From Litoreibacter albidus (GTDB lineage: Bacteria; Pseudomonadota; Alphaproteobacteria; Rhodobacterales; Rhodobacteraceae): a stretch of 64,000 nt of DNA. The position numbers and the translations under genes were made by a program. The DNA is taken from NCBI RefSeq assembly GCF_900107015.1, contig NZ_FNOI01000008.1, forward strand, positions 62,001-126,000. Reading direction: 5' to 3'. Positions within the stretch are counted from its first letter, which is position 1, and every line of letters starts with the position of its first letter. Below, piece by piece: positions 1 through 8,336 of the stretch. The notes under the pieces are model-generated. The model was not told the origin of the DNA. It saw nothing but the letters and a program-made list of their open reading frames with translations, and did not search any database.

Positions 1-1
1 C

Positions 2-85
2 ATCCGTGGGGAGCCGTTTCGCTGGATCAACCCTCACCCGACACCCGCCGTGGTGATCTGGGTCATCGCGCCGCCGGTGTATTGA
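2..85 (+). CDS. 3' end of an upstream gene, probably a cupin-domain protein (partial)
   Basis: An open frame enters from the left edge and ends at TGA 83-85, four bases before the next start. Only 27 residues are visible. They end in a pattern (FRWINPHPTPAVVIWVIAPP then VY) that resembles the last strands of the cupin domain of XRE/cupin transcriptional regulators, which often finish with an N-P-x-x-x-P-A-x-V-x-W-V-x-x-P-P motif. The family call is an inference from this short tail. The close junction suggests co-transcription with the exporter that follows. Confidence 0.45.
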   Translation: MRGEPFRWINPHPTPAVVIWVIAPPVY

Positions 86-86
86 G

Positions 87-707
87 ATGTCTTGGGAGGG
101 ATGGATCATATTCGCGCTGTTCTGGGTCGTCTTTGTGGCAACCCCTGGACCAAACGCGGTAAACTGCATCCAGAACGGCATGGCGCACGGCTTCAAGCGC
201 TCTATGTGGGGCGTCGTGGGGATACTGACGCAAGCGTCGCTGTTCCTGCTCCTCTCCGCGGCTGGGGTCACAGCATTGCTCGCCAACGCGCCGGAGGCCT
301 TCTTTTGGGGCAAGCTCATCGGTGCTGGCTTCTTGGTTTTCCTTGGCGTGCGCGGCCTTTTGAATGCGAACAAGCCCGTGTCCCCGCGCCACGTCTCCGC
401 GCGGTCCATCTACGGGCGGGCATTCCTGATCGCGACAATCAACGTCAAATCCGTGGCGGGCTATTTCGCCGCTTTCACCCAGTTTGTGCAGCCCGACATT
501 CCGGTTTGGTCGCAGATGTGGGTGATCATGCCCACGGCATTGGTGATCACAACACTAAGCTACACAGGCTTCACCGCAATTGGCGCGGGCCTCGGGCGGG
601 CGGCCATCGGGGCGGTTCTGAATGTCTGGGTCAGGCGCGTGATGGCCATATGTTTTATCGTTTATGGCGTGCTGCTTGGCAGCTCTCCAGTACCACAGCG
701 GGCGTAA
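87..707 (+). CDS. LysE/RhtB-family amino acid exporter
   Basis: This 206 aa protein is strongly hydrophobic with about six membrane segments, the usual size for LysE/RhtB exporters. The first helix carries the family signature ATPGPN (residues about 19-24) followed by a small-residue loop. The family pumps amino acids or their analogues out of the cytoplasm by proton exchange; the substrate cannot be read from sequence. The ATG lies one base after the stop of the preceding probable cupin protein, so the two are likely one transcript, and a regulator/exporter pair is a common arrangement. The family assignment is firm and the substrate unknown. Confidence 0.9.
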   Translation: MSWEGWIIFALFWVVFVATPGPNAVNCIQNGMAHGFKRSMWGVVGILTQASLFLLLSAAGVTALLANAPEAFFWGKLIGAGFLVFLGVRGLLNANKPVSPRHVSARSIYGRAFLIATINVKSVAGYFAAFTQFVQPDIPVWSQMWVIMPTALVITTLSYTGFTAIGAGLGRAAIGAVLNVWVRRVMAICFIVYGVLLGSSPVPQRA

Positions 708-806
708 TGAACACGCCCGTCAGACCAAGTTTAGACAGTTATAAAATTCGCCGTATTGGGCGCACATCAACACATGCGGACCATGTCCGTCAGGAGGAGC
801 AAAACC

Positions 807-3260
807 ATGAGTGATTTCCCTACAACCGCACGCGTTGTCATTATCGGGGGCGGCGTCGTCGGCACATCGACCCTGTACCACCTTGCGAAGGCAGGCTGGA
901 CGGATTGTGTCCTTCTGGAAAAGAACGAGCTCACCGCGGGCTCCACTTGGCACGCGGCAGGCAACTGCCCCAACTTCGCGCCGAACTGGGCGGTGATGAA
1001 CATGCAGCGCTACGGGCTGGAAATGTACCGTACCTTGGCGGACGACGTCGATTATCCGATGAACTACAACGTGACCGGTGCCGTCCGCTTGGCACATACT
1101 AAGGACCGGATGAAGGAGTTTGAGAAAGTAGCCTCCCAAGCCCGTTATCAGGGTCTGCAAATGGATATCTGCACCCCCGCAGAGCTGAAAGAGCACAACC
1201 CCTTCATGGATATCCACGATCTGGAGGGCGGTCTGTGGGATCCGCTTGATGGCGACATTGATCCGGCGCAGTTGACGCAGGCCTTGGCCAAAGGCGCGCG
1301 CGCTGCCGGTGGCCGGATCGAGCGGTTCTGCCCCGTAACAGGTGTGGACCGTGACGGCGATGAGTGGATCGTGAAGACCGTCAAAGGCGAAATTCGTGCG
1401 GAGTTCGTCGTGAACTGTGCAGGATACTACGCGCAACGCGTAGGCGAGATGTTCAAGCCTTTCGGCGGGCGCACGGTGCCACTGGTCGTGATGTCACACC
1501 AATACTTCCTGACCGAACCAATCGCAGAGATCGAGGCTTGGACAAAAGAGAACGGCCGCAAGATGCCGATGATCCGCGACGTGGACGTCAGCTACTACCT
1601 GCGCCAAGACAAATACGGCCTGAATCTCGGCCCATACGAGCGCAACTGTAAGGCGCATTGGGTCACCCCAGAAGACCCTATGCCAGAGGATTTCTCGTTC
1701 CAACTCTACCCCGATGATCTCGACCGGCTGGAATATTACATCGAGGACGCGATGGAGCGTGTGCCGTCTTTGGCAACCGCAGGCATCGGGCGCAACATCA
1801 ACGGCCCCATCCCCTACGCACCTGACGGCCTGCCAATGATCGGCCCAATGCCCGGCGTCAAAAACGCGTTTGAGGCGCACAGCTTCACCTTCGGCATCGC
1901 GCAAGGTGGCGGTGCCGGTAAGGTGCTGTCCGAATGGATCATGCACGGCGAAACCGAAATGGACATGTGGGCCGTCGATCCGCGCCGCTACACCGATTAC
2001 GCGGATCACGACTACTGCCTGTCCAAGGCGCTCGAAACCTACGGCCACGAATACGCGATGCACTTCCCGCATCACGAATGGCCCGCCGGTCGCGACAAAA
2101 AACTGTCCCCGAACCACGCAAGCTTGCTGGCGTCAGGTGCACAAATGGGTGCCTACAACGGCTGGGAGCGCGCCAATTGGTTCGCCAAAGACGGCGATGA
2201 CACTTCCGAAGACGCGACCCAAACATGGGATCGCAACGGCCCATGGGCTGTACGTATCCAAGAAGAGGTCGAGGCCTGCACTAACGGTGTCGGCGTTCTC
2301 GATATGCCGGGCTTTTCGCGTTATGCGCTCAGCGGCGACGGTGCCGCTGAATGGCTGCGTTGCCAGATCGCGGGCGCATTGCCAAAAGCAGGCCGCATGA
2401 ACCTCGGCTATTTCTCCGACAGTCGTGGCCGCATTGTCACCGAGGTGACCATCATCCGCTGGGGTGAGGACGACTTCTGGATCATGACCGCAGCCGTCGC
2501 GCAGTGGCACGATTTCGAGTTCCTCAAAGGGCGCCTGCCTGCCGATGGTTCTTTGTCGCTGACAGACATCACCAAACAGTGGTCGACCAAGCTGGTCACC
2601 GGCGCAAAATCGCGCGAACTGATCCAAGAACTGGCCCCCGACGCGGATCTGACAACCGGCTGGCTCACCATTCAAGACGCCGTCGTGGCAGGTAAACCGG
2701 CCAAACTGTTCCGCATCTCCTTCGCGGGGGAATTGGGCTGGGAGGTTCACACCTCCTTTGAGGATAGCGCAGCCGTCTACGACGCAGTGCGTGCCGCTGG
2801 CGCGACCCCGTTCGGCATGTACGCGCTGAACTCCATGCGGATCGAGAAGGGCTACCGCACGTGGAAGGGCGATTTGTCGACCGACTACACCTTGCTGGAA
2901 GGCGGCTTGGATCGCTTCGTACGCTTGAACAAGGAGCAGGACTTCCCAGGCAAGGCAGCCTTGACCGCTGAGGCGGAAACAGGCCCTAAAAAGGCGTTTG
3001 TGACCCTGATTGTGGACGCTGGAGACTCTGATGCGCCCTATATGTCACCCGTTTGGATGGGCGATGAAATCGTTGGCGAAACTACCTCCGGCGACTGGGG
3101 GTACCGGATCAACAACTCCGTTGCCTTGGGGGTCGTCAGGATCGACGCCGCCAAGCCCGGAACGCAGCTAGAGGTCGAAATCTTCGGGGAGCGTTGCCCC
3201 GCGGTCGTGCAAGAAGACCAACCGCTGTGGGACCCTGAAAACACCCGCATCCGTGCATAA
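807..3260 (+). CDS. FAD-dependent oxidoreductase / GcvT-like aminomethyltransferase fusion (DMGDH/SarDH family), copy 1
   Basis: The 817 aa protein has an N-terminal FAD (DAO-fold) domain starting with VVIIGGGVVG (about residues 10-19), a TWHAAG motif whose His49 is at the position that binds FAD covalently in dimethylglycine dehydrogenase, and a C-terminal GcvT-like folate-binding half (from about residue 440). Such proteins oxidatively demethylate N-methylated amines such as dimethylglycine or sarcosine and pass the one-carbon unit to tetrahydrofolate. The start at 807 is chosen because AGGAGG (792-797) precedes it; an in-frame ATG at 756 lacks a ribosome site. The acidic residue expected as Asp in the folate pocket is Glu546 here. 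It is followed after 30 bases by a paralogue. The exact substrate is unknown. Confidence 0.85.
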   Translation: MSDFPTTARVVIIGGGVVGTSTLYHLAKAGWTDCVLLEKNELTAGSTWHAAGNCPNFAPNWAVMNMQRYGLEMYRTLADDVDYPMNYNVTGAVRLAHTKDRMKEFEKVASQARYQGLQMDICTPAELKEHNPFMDIHDLEGGLWDPLDGDIDPAQLTQALAKGARAAGGRIERFCPVTGVDRDGDEWIVKTVKGEIRAEFVVNCAGYYAQRVGEMFKPFGGRTVPLVVMSHQYFLTEPIAEIEAWTKENGRKMPMIRDVDVSYYLRQDKYGLNLGPYERNCKAHWVTPEDPMPEDFSFQLYPDDLDRLEYYIEDAMERVPSLATAGIGRNINGPIPYAPDGLPMIGPMPGVKNAFEAHSFTFGIAQGGGAGKVLSEWIMHGETEMDMWAVDPRRYTDYADHDYCLSKALETYGHEYAMHFPHHEWPAGRDKKLSPNHASLLASGAQMGAYNGWERANWFAKDGDDTSEDATQTWDRNGPWAVRIQEEVEACTNGVGVLDMPGFSRYALSGDGAAEWLRCQIAGALPKAGRMNLGYFSDSRGRIVTEVTIIRWGEDDFWIMTAAVAQWHDFEFLKGRLPADGSLSLTDITKQWSTKLVTGAKSRELIQELAPDADLTTGWLTIQDAVVAGKPAKLFRISFAGELGWEVHTSFEDSAAVYDAVRAAGATPFGMYALNSMRIEKGYRTWKGDLSTDYTLLEGGLDRFVRLNKEQDFPGKAALTAEAETGPKKAFVTLIVDAGDSDAPYMSPVWMGDEIVGETTSGDWGYRINNSVALGVVRIDAAKPGTQLEVEIFGERCPAVVQEDQPLWDPENTRIRA

Positions 3261-3290
3261 AATACCTCGCGGTTTGAAAGGACTAATCAC

Positions 3291-5732
3291 ATGACACTTC
3301 CTACACATGCACGCGTCGTCATCATCGGCGGCGGTATTATCGGGTGCTCGGTCGCGTACCACTTGGCCAAGCTGGGCTGGAAAGACATCGTTTTGCTGGA
3401 ACGCAAACAACTGACGTCCGGCACCACATGGCACGCGGCGGGTCTGATCGCGCAACTGCGCGCGACGAAAAACATGACCAAGCTGGCCAAGTATAGTCAG
3501 GAACTCTACGGCGATCTGGAAGCCGAAACGGGCGTCGCGACGGGGTTCAAACGCTGCGGCTCTATCACTGTCGCACTGACGGAGGAACGTCTGGAGGAGA
3601 TCAACCGACAGGCCGCTATGGCGCGGTCTTTCGGGGTCGAAGCAGAGTCTATTTCGCCCGAAGAGGTCAAAAAGCGCTACGAGCTCCTCAACATTGACGG
3701 CGTAACCGGCGGCGTCTACCTGCCGCTGGACGGACAAGGCGATCCGGCCAACATCGCGCAGGCTTTGGCCAAAGGCGCGCGCCAGAACGGTGCCTTGGTC
3801 AAGGAAGGTTATCTGGTCACGTCGATCGAGAAGGAAGGCCGCCGCGTCACTGGAGTGACGTGGGAAGACAAGAACGGTGAAACAGGCTCTATTCAGGCCG
3901 AACACGTCGTAAACTGCGGCGGTATGTGGGGGCACCAAGTCGGCCGGATGGCAGGCGTAAACGTCCCGCTCCACGCGTGCGAGCACTTCTATATCGTGAC
4001 CGAAAGCGTGCCCGGACTAACCCAAATGCCGGTGCTGCGCGTGCCGGATGAATGCGCCTACTACAAAGAGGACGCGGGCAAGATGCTCCTCGGCGCGTTT
4101 GAACCTGTGGCCAAGCCTTGGACGCTCGACATTCCTAAGGACTTCGAGTTTGACCAACTGCCCGAAGACTTCGACCACTTCGAGCCTATTTTGGAAGCCG
4201 CCGTAGATCGCCTGCCAATGTTGGCGGAGGCGGGGATTCACACCTTCTTCAACGGGCCGGAATCATTCACACCGGATGATGCGTACCACTTGGGGCTGGC
4301 GCCAGAGCTGGACAACTTCTGGGTCGCGGCTGGCTTCAACTCCATCGGCATTCAATCCGCTGGCGGCGCGGGCTCCGCGCTGGCCCAATGGATGGACGAA
4401 GGCGAAAAGCCTTTCGATCTGGGCGACGTCGACATCAGTCGGATGCAGCCGTTCCAAGGCAATCGCACCTATCTGTATGAGCGCTCGAAAGAGTCGCTGG
4501 GCCTGCTCTACGCGGATCACTTCCCGTACCTGCAAAAGAAAACCGCCCGCGGCGTGCGCCGCACCCCGTTCCACCAACATCTGTTGGAACGCGGCGCTGT
4601 GATGGGTGAATTGGCTGGTTGGGAACGCGCCAACTGGTTCGCCCGCGAAGCCCAAGAACCGGAGTATCAATACAGCTGGCAACGTCAGAACTTCTTCGAC
4701 AACGTGCGCGAAGAACACATGGCAATCCGGCAGAACGTCGGCCTCTATGATATGTCTTCTTTTGGCAAGATTAGGGTCGAAGGGCGCGACGCTGAGGCCT
4801 TCATGAACTACGTTGGCGGCGGCGACTATTCCGTGCCCGTTGGCAAAATCGTCTATACGCAGTTCCTGAATTCCAAAGCGGGGATCGAGGCCGATGTGAC
4901 CGTCACGCGGCTGGAGGAGCACGCCTATCTGGTCGTGACCCCCGCCGCCACGCGGCTTGCGGATGAGACATGGCTGCGCCGCAACGTCGGCAACTTCAAC
5001 GTTGTCATCACCGATGTGACCGCTGGCGAAGGCGTGTTGGCCGTCATGGGGCCGCGCTCTCGCGAGTTGCTACAAGCCGTATCGCCTGCCGATTTCAGCA
5101 ACGAGGCGAACCCCTTCGGGACCGCGCAGGAAATCGAGATCGGCATGGGCTTGGCGCGGGTGCACCGTGTCACCTACGTGGGGGAGCTGGGCTGGGAGGT
5201 CTACGTCTCCAGCGATATGGCGGGTCATGTGTTCGAGGTGCTGGCCGAGGCAGGCCACGACTTCGGGATGCGGCTGTGCGGTATGCATATGATGGACACC
5301 TGCCGGATCGAGAAAGGCTTCCGCCACTTCGGCCACGATATCACGTCCGAAGATCACGTGATGGAGGCTGGCCTCGGCTTTGCCGTCAAAAAGGACAAGC
5401 CCGACTTCATCGGTCGCGAGGCCGTGCTGGACAAGGCTGAAAAGGGTCTAAACATGCGCCTTTTGCAGTTCAAGCTGATTGAGCCTGAGCCGCTGTTGTA
5501 CCACGCCGAGCCTGTTTTGCGTGATGGGGAGTTGGTCGGTTACCTCACGTCCGGGTCTTATGGCCACCACTTGGGCGCGGCGATGGGCATGGGCTATGTG
5601 CCCTGCCACGGCGAGAAACTCGCGGATGTTCTGGCCTCCACTTATGAGATCGACGTCGCAGGCACGCGCATCAAGGCGGAGGTCTCCTCCAAGCCGTTCT
5701 ACGACCCGAAGTCTGAACGCGTGAAAGTCTAA
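3291..5732 (+). CDS. FAD-dependent oxidoreductase / GcvT-like aminomethyltransferase fusion (DMGDH/SarDH family), copy 2
   Basis: This 813 aa paralogue of the preceding gene has the same order of domains: an FAD-binding motif at the N-terminus (VVIIGGGIIG), TTWHAAG with His48 as the likely covalent FAD ligand, then a GcvT-like folate half ending in the typical VGELGWEVY and RIEKGFRHFGHD motifs. Here the folate-pocket acid is the standard Asp535 (motif GIEADVTVT). An AAAGGA site lies about 10 bases upstream of the ATG. The pair is probably one operon for demethylating N-methylated amines, with electrons going to an ETF-type acceptor by analogy with the family. The substrate is not determined by sequence alone. 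Confidence 0.87.
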   Translation: MTLPTHARVVIIGGGIIGCSVAYHLAKLGWKDIVLLERKQLTSGTTWHAAGLIAQLRATKNMTKLAKYSQELYGDLEAETGVATGFKRCGSITVALTEERLEEINRQAAMARSFGVEAESISPEEVKKRYELLNIDGVTGGVYLPLDGQGDPANIAQALAKGARQNGALVKEGYLVTSIEKEGRRVTGVTWEDKNGETGSIQAEHVVNCGGMWGHQVGRMAGVNVPLHACEHFYIVTESVPGLTQMPVLRVPDECAYYKEDAGKMLLGAFEPVAKPWTLDIPKDFEFDQLPEDFDHFEPILEAAVDRLPMLAEAGIHTFFNGPESFTPDDAYHLGLAPELDNFWVAAGFNSIGIQSAGGAGSALAQWMDEGEKPFDLGDVDISRMQPFQGNRTYLYERSKESLGLLYADHFPYLQKKTARGVRRTPFHQHLLERGAVMGELAGWERANWFAREAQEPEYQYSWQRQNFFDNVREEHMAIRQNVGLYDMSSFGKIRVEGRDAEAFMNYVGGGDYSVPVGKIVYTQFLNSKAGIEADVTVTRLEEHAYLVVTPAATRLADETWLRRNVGNFNVVITDVTAGEGVLAVMGPRSRELLQAVSPADFSNEANPFGTAQEIEIGMGLARVHRVTYVGELGWEVYVSSDMAGHVFEVLAEAGHDFGMRLCGMHMMDTCRIEKGFRHFGHDITSEDHVMEAGLGFAVKKDKPDFIGREAVLDKAEKGLNMRLLQFKLIEPEPLLYHAEPVLRDGELVGYLTSGSYGHHLGAAMGMGYVPCHGEKLADVLASTYEIDVAGTRIKAEVSSKPFYDPKSERVKV

Positions 5733-5746
5733 GGCTTGCAACTGGC

Positions 5747-5776
5747 GGACCATGGTGGTGAATACCATCATGGTCC
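5747..5776 (+). promoter_or_regulatory. 13-bp hairpin enclosing the rarD-like start codons
   Basis: GGACCATGGTGGT (5747-5759) pairs with ACCATCATGGTCC (5764-5776) around the four-base loop GAAT, with a single G-U pair. It begins 14 bases after the stop of the second flavoprotein gene. Two candidate ATG codons of the next gene, 5752 and 5770, lie inside the two arms. There is no T-run, so a simple intrinsic terminator is unlikely; blocking of translation initiation or mRNA end protection are possible roles. Confidence 0.6.
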
Positions 5777-6663
5777 GTATTAATGATATCCCCGCAAAAT
5801 CCGGTGACAGCCCCGCAGGCATGGGGTTTGCCGTCTCGGCCTACTTCCTGTGGGGGTTTCTGCCTTTGTATATGAAGGCGCTGTCGCATGTGCCCGCTGC
5901 CGAGGTGGTGGCCCACCGTGTGATCTGGTCTATCCCGATTGCGGGGCTGGTGCTGATCTTTTTGGGGCGCACCAAAGATATAAAAGAGGCTCTAACATCG
6001 CCCAAAATGCTCGCTATGGGCTGCGTCACTGCCGCGCTCATCTCGATAAACTGGGGGATCTATGTCTGGGCGATCAACACCGGCCACGCCTTGGACGCAG
6101 CACTTGGGTATTACATAAACCCGCTGTTCTCTGTGTTTATGGGCTTCGCGCTTCTGAATGAACGGCTGACCCGCATGCAGTGGGCCGCGATTGCATTGGC
6201 CTTTGCCGCAGTGGTGGTTCTAACCGTTGATTCTGGCCGCGTCCCGCTTGCTGCAATCGGTTTGACCGTGTCGTGGGGGTTCTACGCGTTTTTCAAGAAA
6301 TCCCTGCCCATCGGCCCCAATCAAGGCTTCCTGCTAGAGGTGCTGATCCTGTCCATTCCGGCCTTGGCCTATTGGGGCTATGCGACGGGTACGGGCAGCA
6401 GCCACTTCACAACCGACACATTGCTGTTGCTGGGCTGCGGTGTGGTGACCTCCGTACCGCTGATGCTATACGCCAACGGCGCCAAGCGGCTAAGGCTGAC
6501 GACAATTGCGATCTTGCAGTACATCGCGCCGACGATGATTTTCCTCGTCGCGGTTTTCGTCTTCGGGGAGCCGTTCGGGCGGGCGCGTGGCATCGCTTTT
6601 CCGATGATCTGGGCCGCCTTGGCGCTCTACACATACTCGATGGTGCGCAACCGTGGTAAGTAG
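5752..6663 (+). CDS. rarD: RarD-like EamA-family transporter
   Basis: The product is a roughly 300 aa membrane protein with about ten predicted helices in two EamA halves. The N-terminal stretch AYFLWGFLPLYMKAL and AEVVAHRVIWS match the RarD subfamily of drug/metabolite transporters, whose substrate is not established. The start is uncertain: ATG 5752, 5770 and 5821 are in frame. None has a clear ribosome site, and the first two lie in a perfect-looking hairpin. Starting at 5770 gives an N-terminus close in length to E. coli RarD. The next gene overlaps this stop codon, so the two are translationally linked. Confidence 0.82.
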   Translation: MVVNTIMVRINDIPAKSGDSPAGMGFAVSAYFLWGFLPLYMKALSHVPAAEVVAHRVIWSIPIAGLVLIFLGRTKDIKEALTSPKMLAMGCVTAALISINWGIYVWAINTGHALDAALGYYINPLFSVFMGFALLNERLTRMQWAAIALAFAAVVVLTVDSGRVPLAAIGLTVSWGFYAFFKKSLPIGPNQGFLLEVLILSIPALAYWGYATGTGSSHFTTDTLLLLGCGVVTSVPLMLYANGAKRLRLTTIAILQYIAPTMIFLVAVFVFGEPFGRARGIAFPMIWAALALYTYSMVRNRGK

Positions 6664-7300
6664 CGCGTACAACCCGCCCATGGACCCGCTGGACGTGATC
6701 CACGAAGACGCCGAGCTGTTGTTGGTGAACAAGCCTTGCGGCTTGCTCTCGGTTCCTGGCAAGGGGCCAGAGCTGGCCGATTGCCTGATCACCCGCATTC
6801 AGGCCGTGTTTCCGACCGCCTTACTCGTCCACCGGCTGGATCGCGACACATCCGGCGTCATGGTGTTCGCGCTGACCAAATCCGCGCAGCGCCATCTGGG
6901 CCTTCAGTTTGAGCGACGTCACACCAAGAAAACGTACATGGCCATTGTGCACGGTAAGGTCGAAGGCAAGACGGGTGAAATCCATTTGCCGATGATCGTG
7001 GACTGGCCCAACAGGCCGCTGCAACACATCAACTTTGAGCATGGCAAACACGCGGTCACCCAATGGCGCCGCGCCGCTGTGAAGGATGGCACCACGCGGA
7101 TGCGCCTTTACCCGCATACTGGGCGCTCGCACCAATTGCGCGTCCACATGCGCGCGATGGGCCACCCGATTGTGGGCGATCCGTTTTATTCGGATAACGC
7201 GGACGACTATCCGCGCATGATGTTGCACGCCGAAAGCCTGAAGTTGCGCCATCCGCAGGGCGGCAAGGCGGTGGAGTTCAAGGCGAAAGTGCCGTTCTAA
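6653..7300 (+). CDS. RluA-family RNA pseudouridine synthase
   Basis: The 215 aa enzyme lacks an N-terminal S4 domain and begins almost directly with the catalytic domain, as in the short RluA/TruC group. The motif VHRLDRDTSGVMV holds the catalytic Asp of the RluA family, and GRSHQLRVHMRAMGHPIVGDPFY is the usual C-terminal signature region. It converts uridine to pseudouridine in rRNA or tRNA; the target site cannot be assigned. The GTG start at 6653 overlaps the previous gene by 11 bases and keeps the YNPPMDPLDVI segment that I recall as common to relatives. ATG 6680 is the alternative. Confidence 0.85.
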   Translation: MVSSAYNPPMDPLDVIHEDAELLLVNKPCGLLSVPGKGPELADCLITRIQAVFPTALLVHRLDRDTSGVMVFALTKSAQRHLGLQFERRHTKKTYMAIVHGKVEGKTGEIHLPMIVDWPNRPLQHINFEHGKHAVTQWRRAAVKDGTTRMRLYPHTGRSHQLRVHMRAMGHPIVGDPFYSDNADDYPRMMLHAESLKLRHPQGGKAVEFKAKVPF

Positions 7301-7306
7301 CAGGGT

Positions 7307-7888
7307 CTAATATGGCGATCTAGCGCTGCGATCGTCTGACAGAGAGCTCTGCGTTCGCGTCACAAGCGCCTCTATAGCGTCGGCCAGATGGACTTCCCCG
7401 ATGCTATCGTCGCCAGCCTTCACCCGCAATTTATGCGCCTCAATCATGACGTCGGCGTGGGTGCAGCCTGTGGGCGGCTCAAACTTGTAGCAAGCGCATT
7501 CGATCAAGAAGCCAAGCGGATCCTTAAAGTAAATGCTGTCCATAAAACCGCGATCTTTGTGGCCGGAGTGGGTGATGCCGCGCGCGTCCAGCCGTGCCTC
7601 AATTTGCCGGAAGGTGGCCAGTGACACGTTGATTGCCAAGTGATGGACGCATCCCGCGTCTGCCGGCGTGCGTTCGTGTTGGCGCGCGCGGTTCTCGTTG
7701 GTGAAGATGGTGATCAGCCTGCCGTCACCGGGATCGAAATACAGATGCCCCTCGTTCGGGTCATCCAGATTGGGTTGGTCGAATACGAAGGGCATGCCCA
7801 TCACGCCCTCCCAAAAGTCGATGGAGGTTTGCCGATCCGCCCCCATCAGCGTGATGTGGTGGATGCCCTGTGACTGGATTTTACGCAT
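7307..7888 (-). CDS. VOC-family (glyoxalase/dioxygenase-fold) protein
   Basis: The 193 aa protein opens with GIHHITLMGADRQTSIDFW, a classic first beta-strand of the vicinal-oxygen-chelate fold, and has a second module around VHHLAINV with a late glutamate in PLGFLIECA. The His/His/Glu set suits a divalent metal site. Members include glyoxalases, extradiol dioxygenases and resistance proteins, and sequence does not decide among them. The start at 7888 is chosen for the strong AGGAGG just upstream; a start at 7912 would cover that site. It is convergent with the pseudouridine synthase, with only six bases between them. Confidence 0.82.
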   Translation of the reverse strand: MRKIQSQGIHHITLMGADRQTSIDFWEGVMGMPFVFDQPNLDDPNEGHLYFDPGDGRLITIFTNENRARQHERTPADAGCVHHLAINVSLATFRQIEARLDARGITHSGHKDRGFMDSIYFKDPLGFLIECACYKFEPPTGCTHADVMIEAHKLRVKAGDDSIGEVHLADAIEALVTRTQSSLSDDRSARSPY

Positions 7889-7942
7889 GGTGGTTTTCCT
7901 CCTGTATGCCAAAAGCCTAGCGGATTGCGGCGGCCAAGCAAG

Positions 7943-8326
7943 CTAGCCGTCTTTGGCCATCTCTTTGGGGGCGCCGGTGCTCATGTCAGTTCCCGTGTAG
8001 GTTAGGCCCGCCTCTTTCCACGCGCCGAAACCGCCCTCCATATGCGCGACCTTGTCGAACCCGTGTTTCAGGCAAAGCTCGGCCACCTTCCGCGACCGCA
8101 CGCCGGAGCCGCAGTGAAGCACCAACTGCTTGTCCCCACCGCTTGGCAGGTGGTCAGGATGGAAAGCCTGCATCGGCGCGAGGAGCGCGCCCCCGATACG
8201 CTCGAACGTGAATTCCTGCGGGGTCCGCACGTCGATCAGCACGATTTCGTTGCGCTCAAACGCGTCGTGCGCCTCCTTCGGTGTCCATATCTCCAGCGTG
8301 CCGCCGTCTATGTTTTCCGTTTTCAT
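7943..8326 (-). CDS. Rhodanese-like sulfurtransferase
   Basis: This 127 aa single-domain rhodanese contains the substrate loop HCGSGVRSRK with Cys72 as the persulfide-forming nucleophile, preceded by VLIDVRTPQEF and followed by MEGGFGAWKEAGL, both typical of the fold. It would carry sulfane sulfur in the cytoplasm; no signal peptide is seen. It lies 10 bases downstream of a persulfide-dioxygenase-like gene on the same strand. That pairing is well known in bacterial sulfide and persulfide detoxification, so a joint role is likely. Confidence 0.88.
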   Translation of the reverse strand: MKTENIDGGTLEIWTPKEAHDAFERNEIVLIDVRTPQEFTFERIGGALLAPMQAFHPDHLPSGGDKQLVLHCGSGVRSRKVAELCLKHGFDKVAHMEGGFGAWKEAGLTYTGTDMSTGAPKEMAKDG

Positions 8327-8336
8327 GATGCGTCTC

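Noticed and set aside
807-5732. DMSP demethylase (dmdA) as identity of one GcvT-like gene
   Set aside because: Both proteins have a large N-terminal FAD domain; DmdA is a GcvT-like protein of about 370 aa without it.
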